DNA of 64,000 bases from Acridotheres tristis (taxonomy: Eukaryota > Chordata > Aves > Passeriformes > Sturnidae), in assembly GCA_037013685.1 (NCBI GenBank), contig CM072885.1, forward strand, positions 28,619,442 to 28,683,441. Direction: 5' to 3'. A model generated the notes under the pieces. It did no database searches. It was given only the letters and a program-made list of their open reading frames with translations, and was not told where the DNA came from. The translations under genes were made by a program, and so were the position numbers. This document shows positions 23,401-36,443 of this stretch, piece by piece (position 1 is the first letter of the stretch; each line of letters begins with the position of its first letter).

Positions 23401-23759
23401 CATATTTCTTAACTCCTTCAGCACTTAGTTACCTACTCCCTACAGCGATCCTAATTCAGATAGTAGCCTTTATATTATTTTTATGGAGCAATGTCTATTG
23501 CCAAGACCTTTAAAAGTGACTTTCTATGATACACATAGGTTGAATTTTCGGTTCTATGCTTTCCATACCTGAAACTGATCAAAATGTTTCAGAAGATGCA
23601 TACTCTTCTGCTATTCTGAATCTGGAGATGCCTATATGGAATAAGCCCCTCTTTTTCTGTGTAAAGCTTTGTGGTAATGTACATGATTTTAGAATTATTT
23701 TGTCTTGGAAAACACTGCCTTCTCTACATTTGAATTCCATTATATTGGTCTGAAAGACA

Positions 23760-24468
23760 AGTACCTGCTAAGAAAGGCAGAAGCCTCTTTTTTGAAATAG
23801 AGAATGTAAACTCCCTTCCTCCAAATTATTGTAATTTTTAAATTAAAGGGCTCTCAGGCAAAGATATGGGATTAAGAGTTCTTTACTAGGAAAATTAAAA
23901 TAGAAATACAGTACTACAGAGAAAAAACCCCAAAACACTGATATAGTCAGAATACAACCTGACACCCTGTCAGTCAGGGTGTTGGTAGCAGTCCCATTAA
24001 ATGGTGGCTGCAGTCCTCCTGGATGACAGATGTGCTTTAGTTGAAGCAGTAGTCCTGTAGAAGGATGCAGTTCTCCTCTGAAGGTCCAGTGATGATGTGG
24101 AAAGGTCCAGGTTTTTCCTTTGGAATCTAGTGGAAAAAGGCTGCCTTGGTGTTCCAGATCTCAGTTTTTATCTAGGTAAGAAAGGCTTGGCTACTCCCCC
24201 TGGCTTCCTTCCTTTCTGCATTGCAACCTAAGACAATTGTGCTTTAGAAACCTAAAGACTGTTTCCCACAAGATCCAATCTAGAAACTGCTTGCTGGGCA
24301 GTCTCATGAACTGGCAAGAGAAACCGTTGCCCGGAAAAAATGTGATTACTGGGTTGCACTCCTTAGAGGTTGGAGCATCCTGGTGGTAGGCAATATACAT
24401 AGGTTTAATCTTAGATAATTTATGCACATTTAGTGTAGGGTTGAAACAAAATAGTAATGCCAACAACA
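23760..24468 (-). repeat. Probable solo ERV LTR, minus orientation
   Basis: The block is distinct from its surroundings (CTGCAG-rich, purine/pyrimidine patches, CCTCCTGG, CCAGTG repeats) and agrees with an LTR type I remember from passerine genomes, read from the minus strand. The right edge, which is the start of the LTR on the minus strand, reads TGTTGTTGGC and ends at 24468. The left edge is uncertain: familiar LTR sequence continues left of 23830 to about 23760. A TGT...ACA pair at 23830-24468 flanked by TTAT on both sides is an alternative boundary. No internal retroviral sequence is attached, so it is either a solo LTR or a fragment. Confidence 0.55.
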
Positions 24469-27400
24469 TTATTCACCCTCTATGAAGCCTATCCAAAACT
24501 AACATTTCTAGCTAGCTGCTTTGGATACCACTGTCATCCCCAAGCTAAGCTATAGTTTTATTGGGAGGCAGTTTGCTTGAGATGGGAAAGCTGTGGATTT
24601 AAGTTTGTTGGAGTTGAAGGCAAAGACATAATTTTCTGCAACATATTTATATAGTGAGCTGCATTCAAAGAGTAGATAACATCAGATGTGCTTTTTAAAA
24701 GTTGAGCCCTTCTTGATTGCTTATGTGTTTAGCCTAAGGAAAGAGTTTAGCACCTGAATCCAAAATGCTAAGTGAAGTCTCTTTAGATTAAAAAAAAAAT
24801 TAAAAGGAAAACTGATTGGTCAAGCCCTTCATATAAACTCAGTATCCCTCCAGGCCTTCATACTAAGAATGTGTGACCCATAAATAGCTAAGCCCTGACA
24901 AGTTTAGTGGCTTCCTCTATCAGCATTAACATTGACCTGCATCTTCACCCCTGCAACAACTGATGACACCTCCTACTTTTGTGACACCACCTCCTTACTT
25001 GTAACAGCGAGGGAACACTCTTCAGCTCTAAGGACAACAGACACACACTGACCACAGCCACATAATATTCTTAGCCTTGGGCCTGTCACTGGGACATTAT
25101 CCTCGGATCCAAAGATATAGTAATGACTTTTCATTTTCTTTTTATTTCAGTTAATATGTTTTAAATAATGGAAGAATGTTGAAGCCCAGAATTTTGTTTT
25201 CAGAGCTTGTTACTGAGGGCATCTGTTACAGGTTTTGAAGTGTCATAGACAGGACTTACGGATGTATTCAAGGTGGAAGACTTGCTGGAATAGTGCTGGA
25301 GGTGGTAATAGGTTAGTAGGGAATTGCAGGGTGGAGAGAGCTCTGGGTGGGGGAATGGCCCTTGGTTCTTGCAATGCCAAGCATTTTCCAGAAGTGTTAG
25401 AGGGTACACATGAAAACCATGCCAGAGAGTATGTAAATTATTAATCAGTATGAATGATTGACTTCGGGGTTTGAGCTTGCTCTCTAGTCCTACTTTATTC
25501 AGCAGTGTAGACATAGACAAATGAGATAAGGTTTTACTGCTGGGGTAATTTTCCCCTAATCCAAAAAAAGTTCAAACATGAGTAGGTAAGGAGATAGAAG
25601 CAGATAATATCAGGCTGGTTACAATAACAAGGACTGTGCAAAGGTAACACAAAAGGCTTGGTTTTCCCCTTCACAGCTGAAGTAAACTATTCTTTTACCC
25701 TCTACTACACATACATGTTTAGCAGATTTTTTTTAGAATGGGAATGCTGCAGGGACACCAGAGCAGAAATGGAAAGTAAAAGAGGAAACCAGATCACAGA
25801 CATGCAAAGAAAGAACTATGAATATTTTATAAACCCAGAACTTCAGAAGTTAGTAAGAGGAGCTTTAAACAGGACTTTCATAAATACAACAGATTGCAAT
25901 GACACCTTCATCCTAGGCCCAGAATAGATCTTTGGAAGGGCTATTGACTCACTCCTATGGTACCACATTTTTTTCAGGTATTGTTTTAAATAGCAGTTCC
26001 AAGTAATAAATTATTCTAGAGAAATGTCAATAAAACTGAACAGCTTCTTGAATTTTAAAAAGGAAATGATACATCATTGGACGACCCTAGTATCAGGATC
26101 TATTTCTCTTAAAAATTATTAAAGTGACGTCATCCTTTGCAACATTTTGAGAAGTATGTCTATAAAGTACAATAAAATAAGAAATACATTCAAAATATTA
26201 ACACAGAAATACGCAGTTTCTTTCATTCTTTATATATTTTTATATTATCACTTAATTCTAAACCATAATTTTGTAGCTTTCCAATTTACTCAGATTCCTA
26301 CCATTAGTATCATTTGTGAGTCTTTGGCTGAAAATTACTGTAGTAATTTTTAAGCGCAACAGATACAGCAAGAGATTTTTTAGTTGACAGGTTTCCGAAA
26401 CAAATAATATGATACATAAAGAAAATAATTCTAATTGTATTAATTTCAATTTATTGTAATTATGTTACAATTCAGTTGTAATAGTGTTTTTAAAATGCAA
26501 GACACTGTTTCTACTTCTTGAAAAAATCTCTTTTATTGTAATTTTCCTCACAACACTCCATGCCGATGGTTTTTTGAAGTATTTATTTACAGGAATGTTA
26601 AATCACTTTTAAAAACATTGTAGGTGATCATGAGTTACACACTTATACTATTTATTTCAATAGGAAAAATTTAATGGTGTGACTACATCCTCAACAAAGT
26701 GCATTGCCTGCAGTAGAAATGTGGACCTGTAAAGGGCTGAACTGGCAGGTCATTCTCCATGCAGTGCTTTTACCTTTCAATTCCAGTACAATTTTTGAGA
26801 CTTAGGGTGAGAGGTACTTCACTGAATAATGGCCTGAAGTGAAGAGCTGATCAAGCCTTTTGTCATTGAAAAGTAAATCATCAGCCTGCTGGTTTTAGAA
26901 TCTCATGGACCTGGCCTTACAGTGCCTCTATGAGAAATATTATTTCTATTTTTTCAAGGGGATAAGCAAATCTGTAAGAAACATTTGCTGAGAAATCAAG
27001 ATCCCAAGTTGGGAAGGAGAGACAAGATATAACTGTAACATGTTTGATTCCTTTGATGATCCCCCCACTATAACTCTCTCCTACTTCTGGCAGGAGCACT
27101 AACCTCTTATTTTTTAGTTCATTGACAGCCTTATAAAGCTGCAAAGGTACTGAATCAAGTACATTATTTATTAGCACAGATGACAGTGGAAAAAGCCTGA
27201 ATGACAGTTCTATGCTCTGCATTACCATCTAAAGATGAAAATCTGCAAACAAATCTATCGTAAGGGCTTTGTACCATAAGGACTTCTCTTTGAGAGCAAA
27301 GCCCAAAGGGCCACAATCATGTTCTGATGAGCCTGAGAAATCCTGATCTCCTTCATGACTAGGAGAAAAGATGCTGTAATGTAACGTGGCTAGTTACAAA

Positions 27401-29089
27401 CACAAATCCCAATAAATTTAACTTAAGTAGAGTGTGTATATACTGTATTAAAAGGGTTTTAAACTGTCTTGCTTAAAAAGATCTCTGATCTGCATAGATG
27501 AGATGATAATGATCAGCCTTAGCCACCCAGTCAAGTAATTTATTAAGAGCATGGATTTTGTCCAGATTCTGCTTGCTACCGTTTTGTGAATTGCTGTCCT
27601 GGAGACTCTAAATCAGGAGGAAACTAGATTAATTTCCTCAACTGTCTACAATTCTCTACCTCATTCAACAGTGCCAAATATTGGCCTTATGTGCTATAAA
27701 ACCACCTTTTTTTCTTATATGAAAGAAACCCATCTTGGAACTAAACAACTTGCTGCCAAAATTTGTTTTTTTCGGGGGGCTGATGTGATATTTTCAGATA
27801 GCGAGAGACTGGCCTGTGCTGTAATCAGGCACTCTCTACAGATGGTATTATTTGATAGTGAAACTGGGAAAACCTTTCTCTGTCCTTGCATCTTAAAAGG
27901 CAGGGAACATGTTCGGATGAAGTATACAAATATGATTGTGAATGAAGCAAGAAAGCCAAAATGCACTGGCAAGGACTGGAAGGGGTTGCTGTAAGCTTTG
28001 ATGACATTTGGTTTACATTAATCCTATTAACGAAGGAAAGAATGCAATTAATACAACAGATGTTTTGGAGACTGTGAATCCCTCATAAGACAAGTGTATA
28101 TAATTTTTGTGAGAGAGGAATAAAAAGGAAAGGGATAGCTCCACATCAGAGAGATGTTTCTCTGAGAGGCAGAGAACCACATTCAACATTGTCCTCCTCA
28201 TTGTGATATAGAGCAGAAATTAAAACGCTGGTCTCATTCTGCATTTAAGAGCAGAAATCCCATTTTGAGAAACAACAACGTGAAATTGGTATTATGTATA
28301 ATTGTGTAAATAAGCCTAGTTATGCAGTAGCTGTAGTTTGTTTAATTAAGTGCCATATTTCCAAGTTACTGGGAATGAATACCTGAGTGCAGATATTTTC
28401 CATGAAGACATAAATGTTTCATGCCTAATTTTCAAGTAGTTGTGGTAAAATAAGTGGCATTTTCCCTGCTGATGTGGCTGTATTCTTGTAGAATTCTTTT
28501 GTTAGCTAGTAAATCAGCTGAACAGTCTATCATACATCACGGTTTTTTATAGTTTAGAGCTCCATTATTAAGCTTAGACCTTCCTAATATCTTGCTAGAT
28601 ATATTATACTGCAGCTTAGAGAGTTATTCTAGCCAAGCGTTAATACACAGACCATTGTTCTATTTGTCCTTCTTTTCTACATTTCATATAACTTTTCTGC
28701 TGACATGCCTTATGCCTTCTGCTTAGCTCTAATTGCAGTTTGCTGTCTCTGAGACCTGCTTTTTTGCAGCTTTCCCAAACCCTCTGATTTTAAGGATTCT
28801 CACAAACCCACATTTATTGAATAAGTTTTGAAAAATACAGAAACAGTAATTTATATCCAAGAAGTGCCTGATTTTTCTGATAAACAAGTAACAATATCGA
28901 TTCCCAAGGCTGTAATTTCTATCATTATAAAATATATTAATGAAATAATGATGTATTGTAAAATTGGTGAATGTAAAGCTTCTTCTAAAGCTTCATGTTA
29001 TATTTTATGGCATAGCTTTTTATCAGTGTATTTTGTAATATGGTCATGGAGCTTGGTAATCATAAAAATAGCATTACCAGATGGGTAAT

Positions 29090-29187
29090 AAAGAAACAAA
29101 CAAACAAAACCAAGCAAAAACCAACCCAACAAAAAACCCCAACAAAAACAAAAACCAAACCAAACAAACAAACAAAAACCAAACCAA
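29090..29187. repeat. A/C-only low-complexity tract (~98 bp)
   Basis: A and C with only two G, in AAAC, AACCAAAC and AACCCC units. It resembles the tracts at 13532 and 20246 in composition and irregularity but is not a copy of either. Confidence 0.85.
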
Positions 29188-31852
29188 GGGGCAGGTACTT
29201 GGTTAGAAGCATCTATGAAATAAATGTTTATATAGTATTGAAATTGAATAAACAATTCAAAACTATTTATTTTTGTTTGTGAAGTATTTCCACACAATAA
29301 AAGCTCACATTTGTAGGTGAATGAATTGCTTTCCCTTCATATATAGAATTTCCAGAGCATGTACTTGGCATGTCTTTTATCAGAAGGACAAATAATCCAG
29401 TATATTCCAGAATGCTCTTTAGCACCGTATGTATTTTTTTCTAAGAAAGTATTTGAAAATTAGACACAAAATTTAGTCTTAGCTATCCACCTTAGCTATG
29501 CCATCTAATCAACAGGGAAAAATAGATGCTACAGGAAAGTTTCAGCTCAGCTTGATGTAGTGATCCAAAGTTGCTCCAATGTGTTGCCCTTGAGGTGTCT
29601 AGTTTCATCCATCAATCCGAAATATGGCTTAGAGTGTCTAACTCAGCTACACTAATATGCTACTGGTATTTCTGCCACTTCTTTGGCCTACAACTCTGTC
29701 CTGAAGAAATCCTCTATAATGATGGAAGGTTGATCAGCTTTCACTTCACTTCTGAGATAGCTAATTTGTCACAGACTGTTGGCCATTATTTTGTCATACA
29801 AGCCTTTAACCGAGGAGAAATCAACTAATTAGCAGTTTATAAAAGAAAAGCCTGAAAAAGCCCCAAAACAATTAGTTGGAGCTACTGATTGAACAAACTA
29901 CTTCTGGTGCAAGCACTAGCAAGGAGAGAGGAGAGTTTGCATACTGTATGTGCTGCTTACCTCTCTGCAATGCACAATTATTGCTAAAGCTTCTATTATT
30001 TCAAGAGTAGTTAGTAGCTACAGAAGAAAATTGATTTTTGGTGGAGTATGATGATTTTAATGGAATGGGAACACATGAAATACTAATAATATTGAACAAG
30101 TAATGGGTCAGTGAAATAGTTTTTCAGTTTCCTTGCAGGCCATGCTGCTTTTCCTGCCCTTGAAAAAAAATCAGAGTGCTTAAATCTGACTGTAAGGAAT
30201 TATTTGTAAAGTTGTAATTAAGTTTCAAAGCCAGTTGTAGCCAAAATATTGCAGTGTACATATTCATAGGAATTTTTGCATGATTTTATCAGTTAAGACT
30301 GCAGTATTTTTAGACAGTTTTATTGTTATCTGAGAAATCCATTTCCATCATAGTTTGTTCATGACACTGCTCACCCATTATAAGCACATAAGATTTGTCC
30401 TTCAGCACTGCATAACCTTCCTGTCAGTTTTTGAGATGATTTAATAAAATCATTGTTGACTTTAGCACGCATAATGGTCAGGAACATTTTTGTATTGACA
30501 ATTTGCATATCCCTAGTGAAAACACTGTGAGGTATTTCACTGTTATCTGTTTGCCAGTCAGAAATATCACCTTGCTACCTTTAGACAGAAAAGCTTTTTT
30601 CTCCATGTGCCGTTATAACATGCTTTTGCTTAGCTTTGAAGCTGATGTGAAATTAGGTGCATAAATGAGCCTTTTCTTGTACATTTTTGCACAAGAGAGT
30701 AAGGTGGCAAACCTGAACCCTCTATGTTTAGTAGCACAAGTTTACTGCCAAGTTCAAATCAATCAAAATAATTTGAAATAACATACATTCCAGATTTTTC
30801 CTTATGGAAATGTTTTTCTTTTCTAAGGTGAGACCTGTTCATGCTCTATTTACTAATATTTTTTTAAATCTTATTGCCTCTTCTCTCAAATTAATACCCA
30901 AAACATGAGACAACTGTACAAGCAGAAAAGGTCTGACTTTACATCTTCTGTTGCAATTAATTTTCTACATAGATATAGATAATAACTGAAGAAGAGAATT
31001 CACCTTTACTGTGGTTCTTCACAGGGGTGAATTTTTGCTTCAGAACAGTTAGTTTCCTTCTCTCTAGCAAGAACATTTAGTCATTTATACGAAGAGAAGC
31101 AACTGCATAGAGATATTGATGTTTAAGACAATCACCTGGCATATACAAAGGGCAGGTGAGTTCTGAAAAGTGTCCACATTTTCAGTAAATATCAGACATG
31201 TTCTTTAATCTAAGGATCCTTTTTCAGTCTGATTATCCACAACCTCCCAATGTTCAGTGCTCTGTCAAGAAGCCATCACATGGCTGGGTGGCATAGCTTA
31301 TGCTGAATTTCTTCATCTTGTTTGTTCAGGATAGTTAAACCTTTCCTGAGATCTTTATTTTCTTAACTTTTAGGAGTTTTCTCTGAACACCTGACATTCC
31401 CACGTATTTTTCAAGCATTTTTTTCATACCCATATCTCCTATTCATGGCCACCATTCTTCACCTTCCTGTCATGCAAATTAGCCTAACATTCCCACTGAA
31501 AAAACAGACTGAACCAAAACAGTTTTCTCTCGGGTCCTATGTTAAACAGACAATTACCCTTACTTGAATTAAGTTACCCTTAATTGAATTTTAATAATTT
31601 CTTTCTGTCCTTGACAGATTGCTCCATTTCTGCAACATACTGAAATACATGTACTTCACAAGCATGGCCATGAACAAAAGTTGGTTGATAGGTGTTTTCT
31701 TCTCTTTACAAGAAAAAGGACAGACAAGAGAGGAGCATAATTTGCAATGCCTCTCTTCAGAAGGACGTTTACAGCTCTAGTCTTGAGTTAAAGAGCCAGT
31801 TAAACAGCTGAAAGACGTGGTCCAGAGCTCTGCCTGTTGTCTTGGCTGGGTG

Positions 31853-31883
31853 GGTGTGGGGGTATGCGTGTGTATGTGTGTAC
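31853..31883. repeat. GT-rich simple repeat
   Basis: A short run of GGTG, GGGG and (GT)n with a few interruptions (TATGCGTGTGTATGTGTGT). It is ordinary simple-sequence DNA. Confidence 0.7.
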
Positions 31884-33370
31884 CTGTTACAAAAGAACAA
31901 TGCCTGCTTTAAAAACCTTTGGTTCTGTCAATATTTCCTAAATTGGACACACAGGTAGTTTCAATAAGAAATAATAGCTGTCTTTAAAATATTCAGTTCC
32001 CTAGCTTTTGATAAACTACAACATCAGTTCAACAATTTTCCTCTGTTTTTCTGAAAATTATTATTAGCAAAACTGAAAGTGAAAAATGAGTCTATGACAA
32101 ATAAGGTCAGACTTGCTCCTAAATATAATTTGTTCTTAGCATGCTGGTATTACTGTTATGTCTATTATGACATTTCTATGAATAAATAGTTCATATTATA
32201 AGAAGATCTATTTCCATTCCAAGTGATGCTTTTTCATTTTTTTCCCTAGAAACATTCAACCAGAAAGTGATTTACAAGTGTTAGCTAGTTTTTATGTTGC
32301 AGGGTCTTTTTTCTGTTATTCACATATTCATACATATATAAGGATGCATATATTCAAATATACTTTCCTACAGGTTTAAATCTGCCAATTTGCCTTGTGA
32401 AATCATATAACTGCTGCAAACAGAGCAATCAATTATTTTTGCATCAAAAAAGACTCAGTATACAAACTTATAAGAACATTTCTTTACAGTGAAAAGATTG
32501 CTATTTAAAATATCAAGTTAAAGTGACAAGGTCCCCTTTGCAATGTAGCTTTATATACTTCTTCAATCTTTCATAATCTCACCATTCTATGAAAATGCTA
32601 TCAAAGAAATGAATGCAGTATGTTTTTAGGTAACCCTGGAATCACTAAATGTAAGCTCAGAAGCAGATCAATGGAGAGATATAGAAATAAAAGAGAAAGG
32701 AAATCCTTATGTTCCTTCCACATACGAGACTCTAGGAAGCATATGCTTGAATGAGTAAGAAAATCAAGCTGCAGTGATTAGACATCAATGCTATTTTAAG
32801 CAGCTACTGCAGATGAACAGAATTTCTGTAAACCAACAAGACAAGCAATGACTTCAAGCACGCAGGTATAATTGCAGAGGAAAAACTGTGCCCTATAGAA
32901 TATTTAGCCTTTTGCCATCATGAAAGTCATTCTGTTTTCCAGTTCTGGATGGTGAATGCCATATTCTTGTAGAGACTATCGGGAATTGCAAAATTTCCAA
33001 ACATTTGGGTTTTGTGTCTACCTGCTCTTATAGAGATATACATCCATTCCTCTAAAAATGTTTGATGGCATTTTCTTTCATAGGAAAACATTGCATTTTA
33101 CAGGATAAACATTACATATTTACACAGATGAATAAATATTTTACAGAGGAAATATTAAATAAGTTTTCCACTGAGATAGTCTGGAACAGTTGGAAGACAT
33201 TTACATTTGTAACATCCTCTCTCTTAGTGAGTGGAAGGGATTGTAAGAGTGTCAATTTATTTTGCTGATAAAACTGTATTCTTTGACAGAATTCTCTCTA
33301 TATGCTGTATTAAGAGCATAAGTACAGAGAAAAAAAGTGACTCCAGAGAAACATATTTTAGCATATGAAG

Positions 33371-33460
33371 TTTTCTTTTGTGGGGTTTTTTGGGGGGTTG
33401 GGGTTTTTTAGTTTTTTGGGGTTTTTTTTTGGTGGGTTGTTTGTTGGGCTTTTTTTTCCC
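33371..33460. repeat. T/G-rich tract with four or more G runs
   Basis: This tract is almost only T and G, with runs of four, six, four and four G separated by T runs, followed by GGTGGG. It is the reverse-strand form of the A/C tracts elsewhere in the window. The plus strand could form a G-quadruplex, though with some long loops. An open frame across it is a composition artefact. Confidence 0.85.
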
Positions 33461-36202
33461 TCACAGAAATTGCTTAGCAATAGAAAGAGTAACTCTGATG
33501 ATGAGGTTTTCTAAACTGGCAACAGAAAATATAGTGGTGTCAGTGTCTGTTTCCATCATGAGTTTCCTAAGGGACCAGTATGAAATTAACATAGTAAGCA
33601 GTCACAGCCAGTGCATAGCAGGCTCCCATAAAATTCCCATTTCAATAAAAGCAACCTCATCTCTTGGAAATATTACTGGGTTTCATAGGGGATATGAAAC
33701 CAAAATGCATTGGGAATTTTGTTTTTGAAATACTTTTAATCAAAATATTGTTATTGTTGTTATTATCTCTCACAAGTGAAGACTAGGCCATTTTTCAAGT
33801 AGCAAAGTATTCTATATCATCTCTCATTCTGGTCATTTTTATGATATAATTTAAAATTAAGAATTATATCAAGATTTTGACATAGAATTAAAATTTTAAT
33901 TCCTTTTCTGTCCTCAGGCAAAAGTATATAATACAGTTAACACTGAGTTTGGCACTGGATTATTACAGTATCCTTTTAAAATATAAGAAAGATATTAGAG
34001 CTCAGAAAGGCACCACAAAACTTTTCTATGTAGATATCATAGTGATATATATTCTGATATAGCATCATATTTAAATTTCAGTCTGGGTAACCAGATTCAG
34101 AATAACAAATTTCTCTGTTTCGACTGAGAATTTCAAGGCCGTCTGTGAGGTGAAGTGTGGGTCTCCTGTTGACAGTACTGGAGACTACAGTGACTTCATT
34201 AGATGCAGTATCTGTAGAAAAACAGGCACATTTATAGATGGTATCTAGAGGAATGGCTCAATATGGAAAGATTTGAGTTGTGCAATGATCAAGGCCATCA
34301 GGATTAGCAGGATAACAGGGTGCAAAGAGAAATGCAGTTTGCTGGGGTTTTTTAATTGAAAAATTCTTTCAAGAAACTCAAAGTATAGCAGTCAGTCATT
34401 CTTGAATCAACATTTACAATCAACAGCCTAATCTAAGGCAAGGGAGCAAATCAGAGAAGAAGATTGTCCAAAATGTGGGTATCATAGTAATTGAAGGACA
34501 TGACCAATGGTTTTGATTTTTTGAACATCATACTTCCAACTGAAATATGTTCCTTGATCCTGGCTAGCAGAACTTGCACTAACAATAGTCAAATATTGAT
34601 GGCATCTCTGCCATTTTAATCCAGCTTTATAAATTGAGGGGAAATGTTGTTAAAGTTTATGACTTGGCAGTTTCTAATTCACAGTTGAATATTCTGCTTT
34701 AAAAAATTTGGGGAATAAAAAAGCTAAACTTTGAAGCTTTTGAAATGCATCTGAAAACATTACATTGTGTTGTCTGGGGCTTCTCATAGAGAGATTTAAA
34801 CAGGGTGTTAAACAGGAAGAAGTGTGATTAATTTCCAGAAACTGTGTGAAAGTTGTTTCAATGGTCAGTTTGTGTGAGCACAGCTTGCATCATTTGCAAA
34901 CTATGGCTTGGTCCAAATTGAATTTCATAAGTATGAATGTTGGATTAATTTTGGTCCAAGGTTTTGAAAACTAATCTCTTGTTTACTTGATAATACAGTT
35001 GTTATTAAAAAGATTAGAAGCATCCTAAACAAAGTACAAGAGGCTGAGCTTTCAAGATAGGAATGAGAGATTGGACAAAGTTTACATGTGGATTTGAGTG
35101 ACAAGAGTAATAGAAGTTTCAGGGTTTTGTCAGGTCAGAACCCTTTAAGCATGCAGATGCAATAATAAGATGAGCATAAATCATTATGAAATGTATCAAT
35201 AGTAGTATTGGGTAATGACTAGAAATCTGAACTCTACTCACAGTTCTGCTCATAAGTTTTAACAGCTCTCTGCCCCATCTTCCTTTCTTCATAAAGTTAA
35301 ACGCATTGTAAATTTGGAGTGAGATTTCCTAACAAAGATTTTTCTGAATGGTGCAAAAAATGGCAACAGTTATCAAACCACATTACCACACCAATTTCAA
35401 TTATTATTAAATAGGTGCCATGTTTGTCTTTTGAAAGAACACTCAAATGCATACATTCTCTGACAAAAGGAAGTGTTTTATTAAATTTGAGTTAAGGTTG
35501 CCCACGTATTTGGGCCCTATCTAAGAATTAGGGTCAGTGAAATGTCATATTTCAAAATAAAAAAATTCCAAATCATAGGACATGGAGCTATTAATCTGCC
35601 ACCTTTGAGCAATGTCCTTAGAAGCCCACAGTTATACACACTCATCCATAGTCTTAGACAACAAGGTTGATTTAAGAACAAACAGAATGATATCTAACAA
35701 ATTTTTTCTACCTTTTCAAATGTAAAGGTGTGGCTAAATTAACTACAATGGGCTGAAGATATCCCCAACAACTGTAACAGTGGGTAATGACTAGGAAGTA
35801 ACCCCAAATAGTCAATGTTTAACAATCCTTTTATATATTTCCATAACTTAAATTGATTTTTCTGCAGGATTTTCACTCTTACAGCACTGAAATATCTATG
35901 TCCAGAGATGGCTTGATTTTTTTTGCATGGATCCTGGATTAAGACACACATACATATCTCTTTCCTTGAATAAAGGCTCAGACCCAGATCTCTTTACACT
36001 GCCAAGCTTCTCCAACTAATCCATTCACCATTCAATATCACTGCACTTAGCACAGTGAATCCAGTTAAAATTCATGTGGATTTTTGCCAGCAAGGGAGGA
36101 AGAATACAGTGAATATTTCACTCTCATATTTTAGCAGTCTTTTTTTAGATATTCAGAGGTTTAAGTTACATATGCATCAACTCCTTGTTTCCTGTCTTTC
36201 AG

Positions 36203-36349
36203 ATATCTGAAAGTCACTGGATTAAACATTCTGCAAAGGAACATGACTGTACTGATATTTTAGATCCTAGTAAAAGACATTTTTATCAGACGTTTGTTAT
36301 GTACCACACGATTCAGATCCAAACAAACACGATTTTACTGCATGCCAAG
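36203..36349 (+). other. Candidate exon (147 bp, phase 0), unknown gene
   Basis: The interval is preceded by a good acceptor (TTGTTTCCTGTCTTTCAG, ending 36202) and followed by an ideal donor (AAG/GTAAGT, from 36350). It is 147 bp, a multiple of three, and open only in phase 0, giving 49 residues starting ISESHWIKHSAKEHD and ending TILLHAK. The other two plus-strand frames have stops. The peptide has no recognisable motif and I do not know its family. It may be a coding exon of the gene starting at the CpG island, an alternative exon, an exon of a long non-coding RNA, or chance. I have not computed how often such a pair arises by chance in 64 kb. Confidence 0.3.
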
Positions 36350-36408
36350 GTAAGTTGCCAAGAAATGTTTTACACAGTGTGGAGAAACAGGGAGGGGGGG
36401 ATTATGTA

Positions 36409-36443
36409 GCTGTTAGGAGCTAACAGCAGCTGTTAGCTGCTGT
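36409..36443. repeat. Two overlapping short palindromes
   Basis: GCTGTTAG (36409-36416) pairs with CTAACAGC (36420-36427) across 3 nt. Overlapping it, ACAGCAGCT (36423-36431) pairs with AGCTGCTGT (36435-36443) across GTT. The two hairpins share bases and are mutually exclusive. They lie 60 bp after the candidate donor at 36350. Confidence 0.75.

Larger units (their letters stand above)
8886..23759. other. AT-rich non-coding stretch, probable large intron
   Basis: Nearly 15 kb with no recognisable coding exon or RNA gene on either strand. Isolated open frames of 60-100 codons occur at the density expected by chance. Listed separately are an AT microsatellite region (10606-10690), a foldback (10758-10814), a 22-bp tandem repeat (12774-12817) and two A/C-only tracts (13532-13651, 20246-20413). 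If the CpG island starts a rightward gene, this is intron 1. Confidence 0.5.

Noticed and set aside
23830..24468. TGT...ACA ends with TTAT on both sides as firm LTR boundaries
   Set aside because: Sequence left of 23830 also looks like part of the same LTR family, so the 4-bp flank match may be coincidence. It is kept only as an alternative boundary.
25658..25927. An 89-codon frame with a CACAG acceptor-like site near its start
   Set aside because: No donor is visible before its stop and the peptide has no recognisable motif.
27671..27994. A 107-codon open frame in AT-rich DNA
   Set aside because: The start is not in a good context, an overlapping open frame of similar length lies on the other strand, no domain is recognised and no splice sites bracket it. 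This length is expected by chance in 64 kb.
31025..31156. A 132-bp interval bounded by CACAG and GGCAG/GTGAGT
   Set aside because: Splice-like edges are present, but there is no supporting open frame or other signal. It is noted only as a possible non-coding exon.
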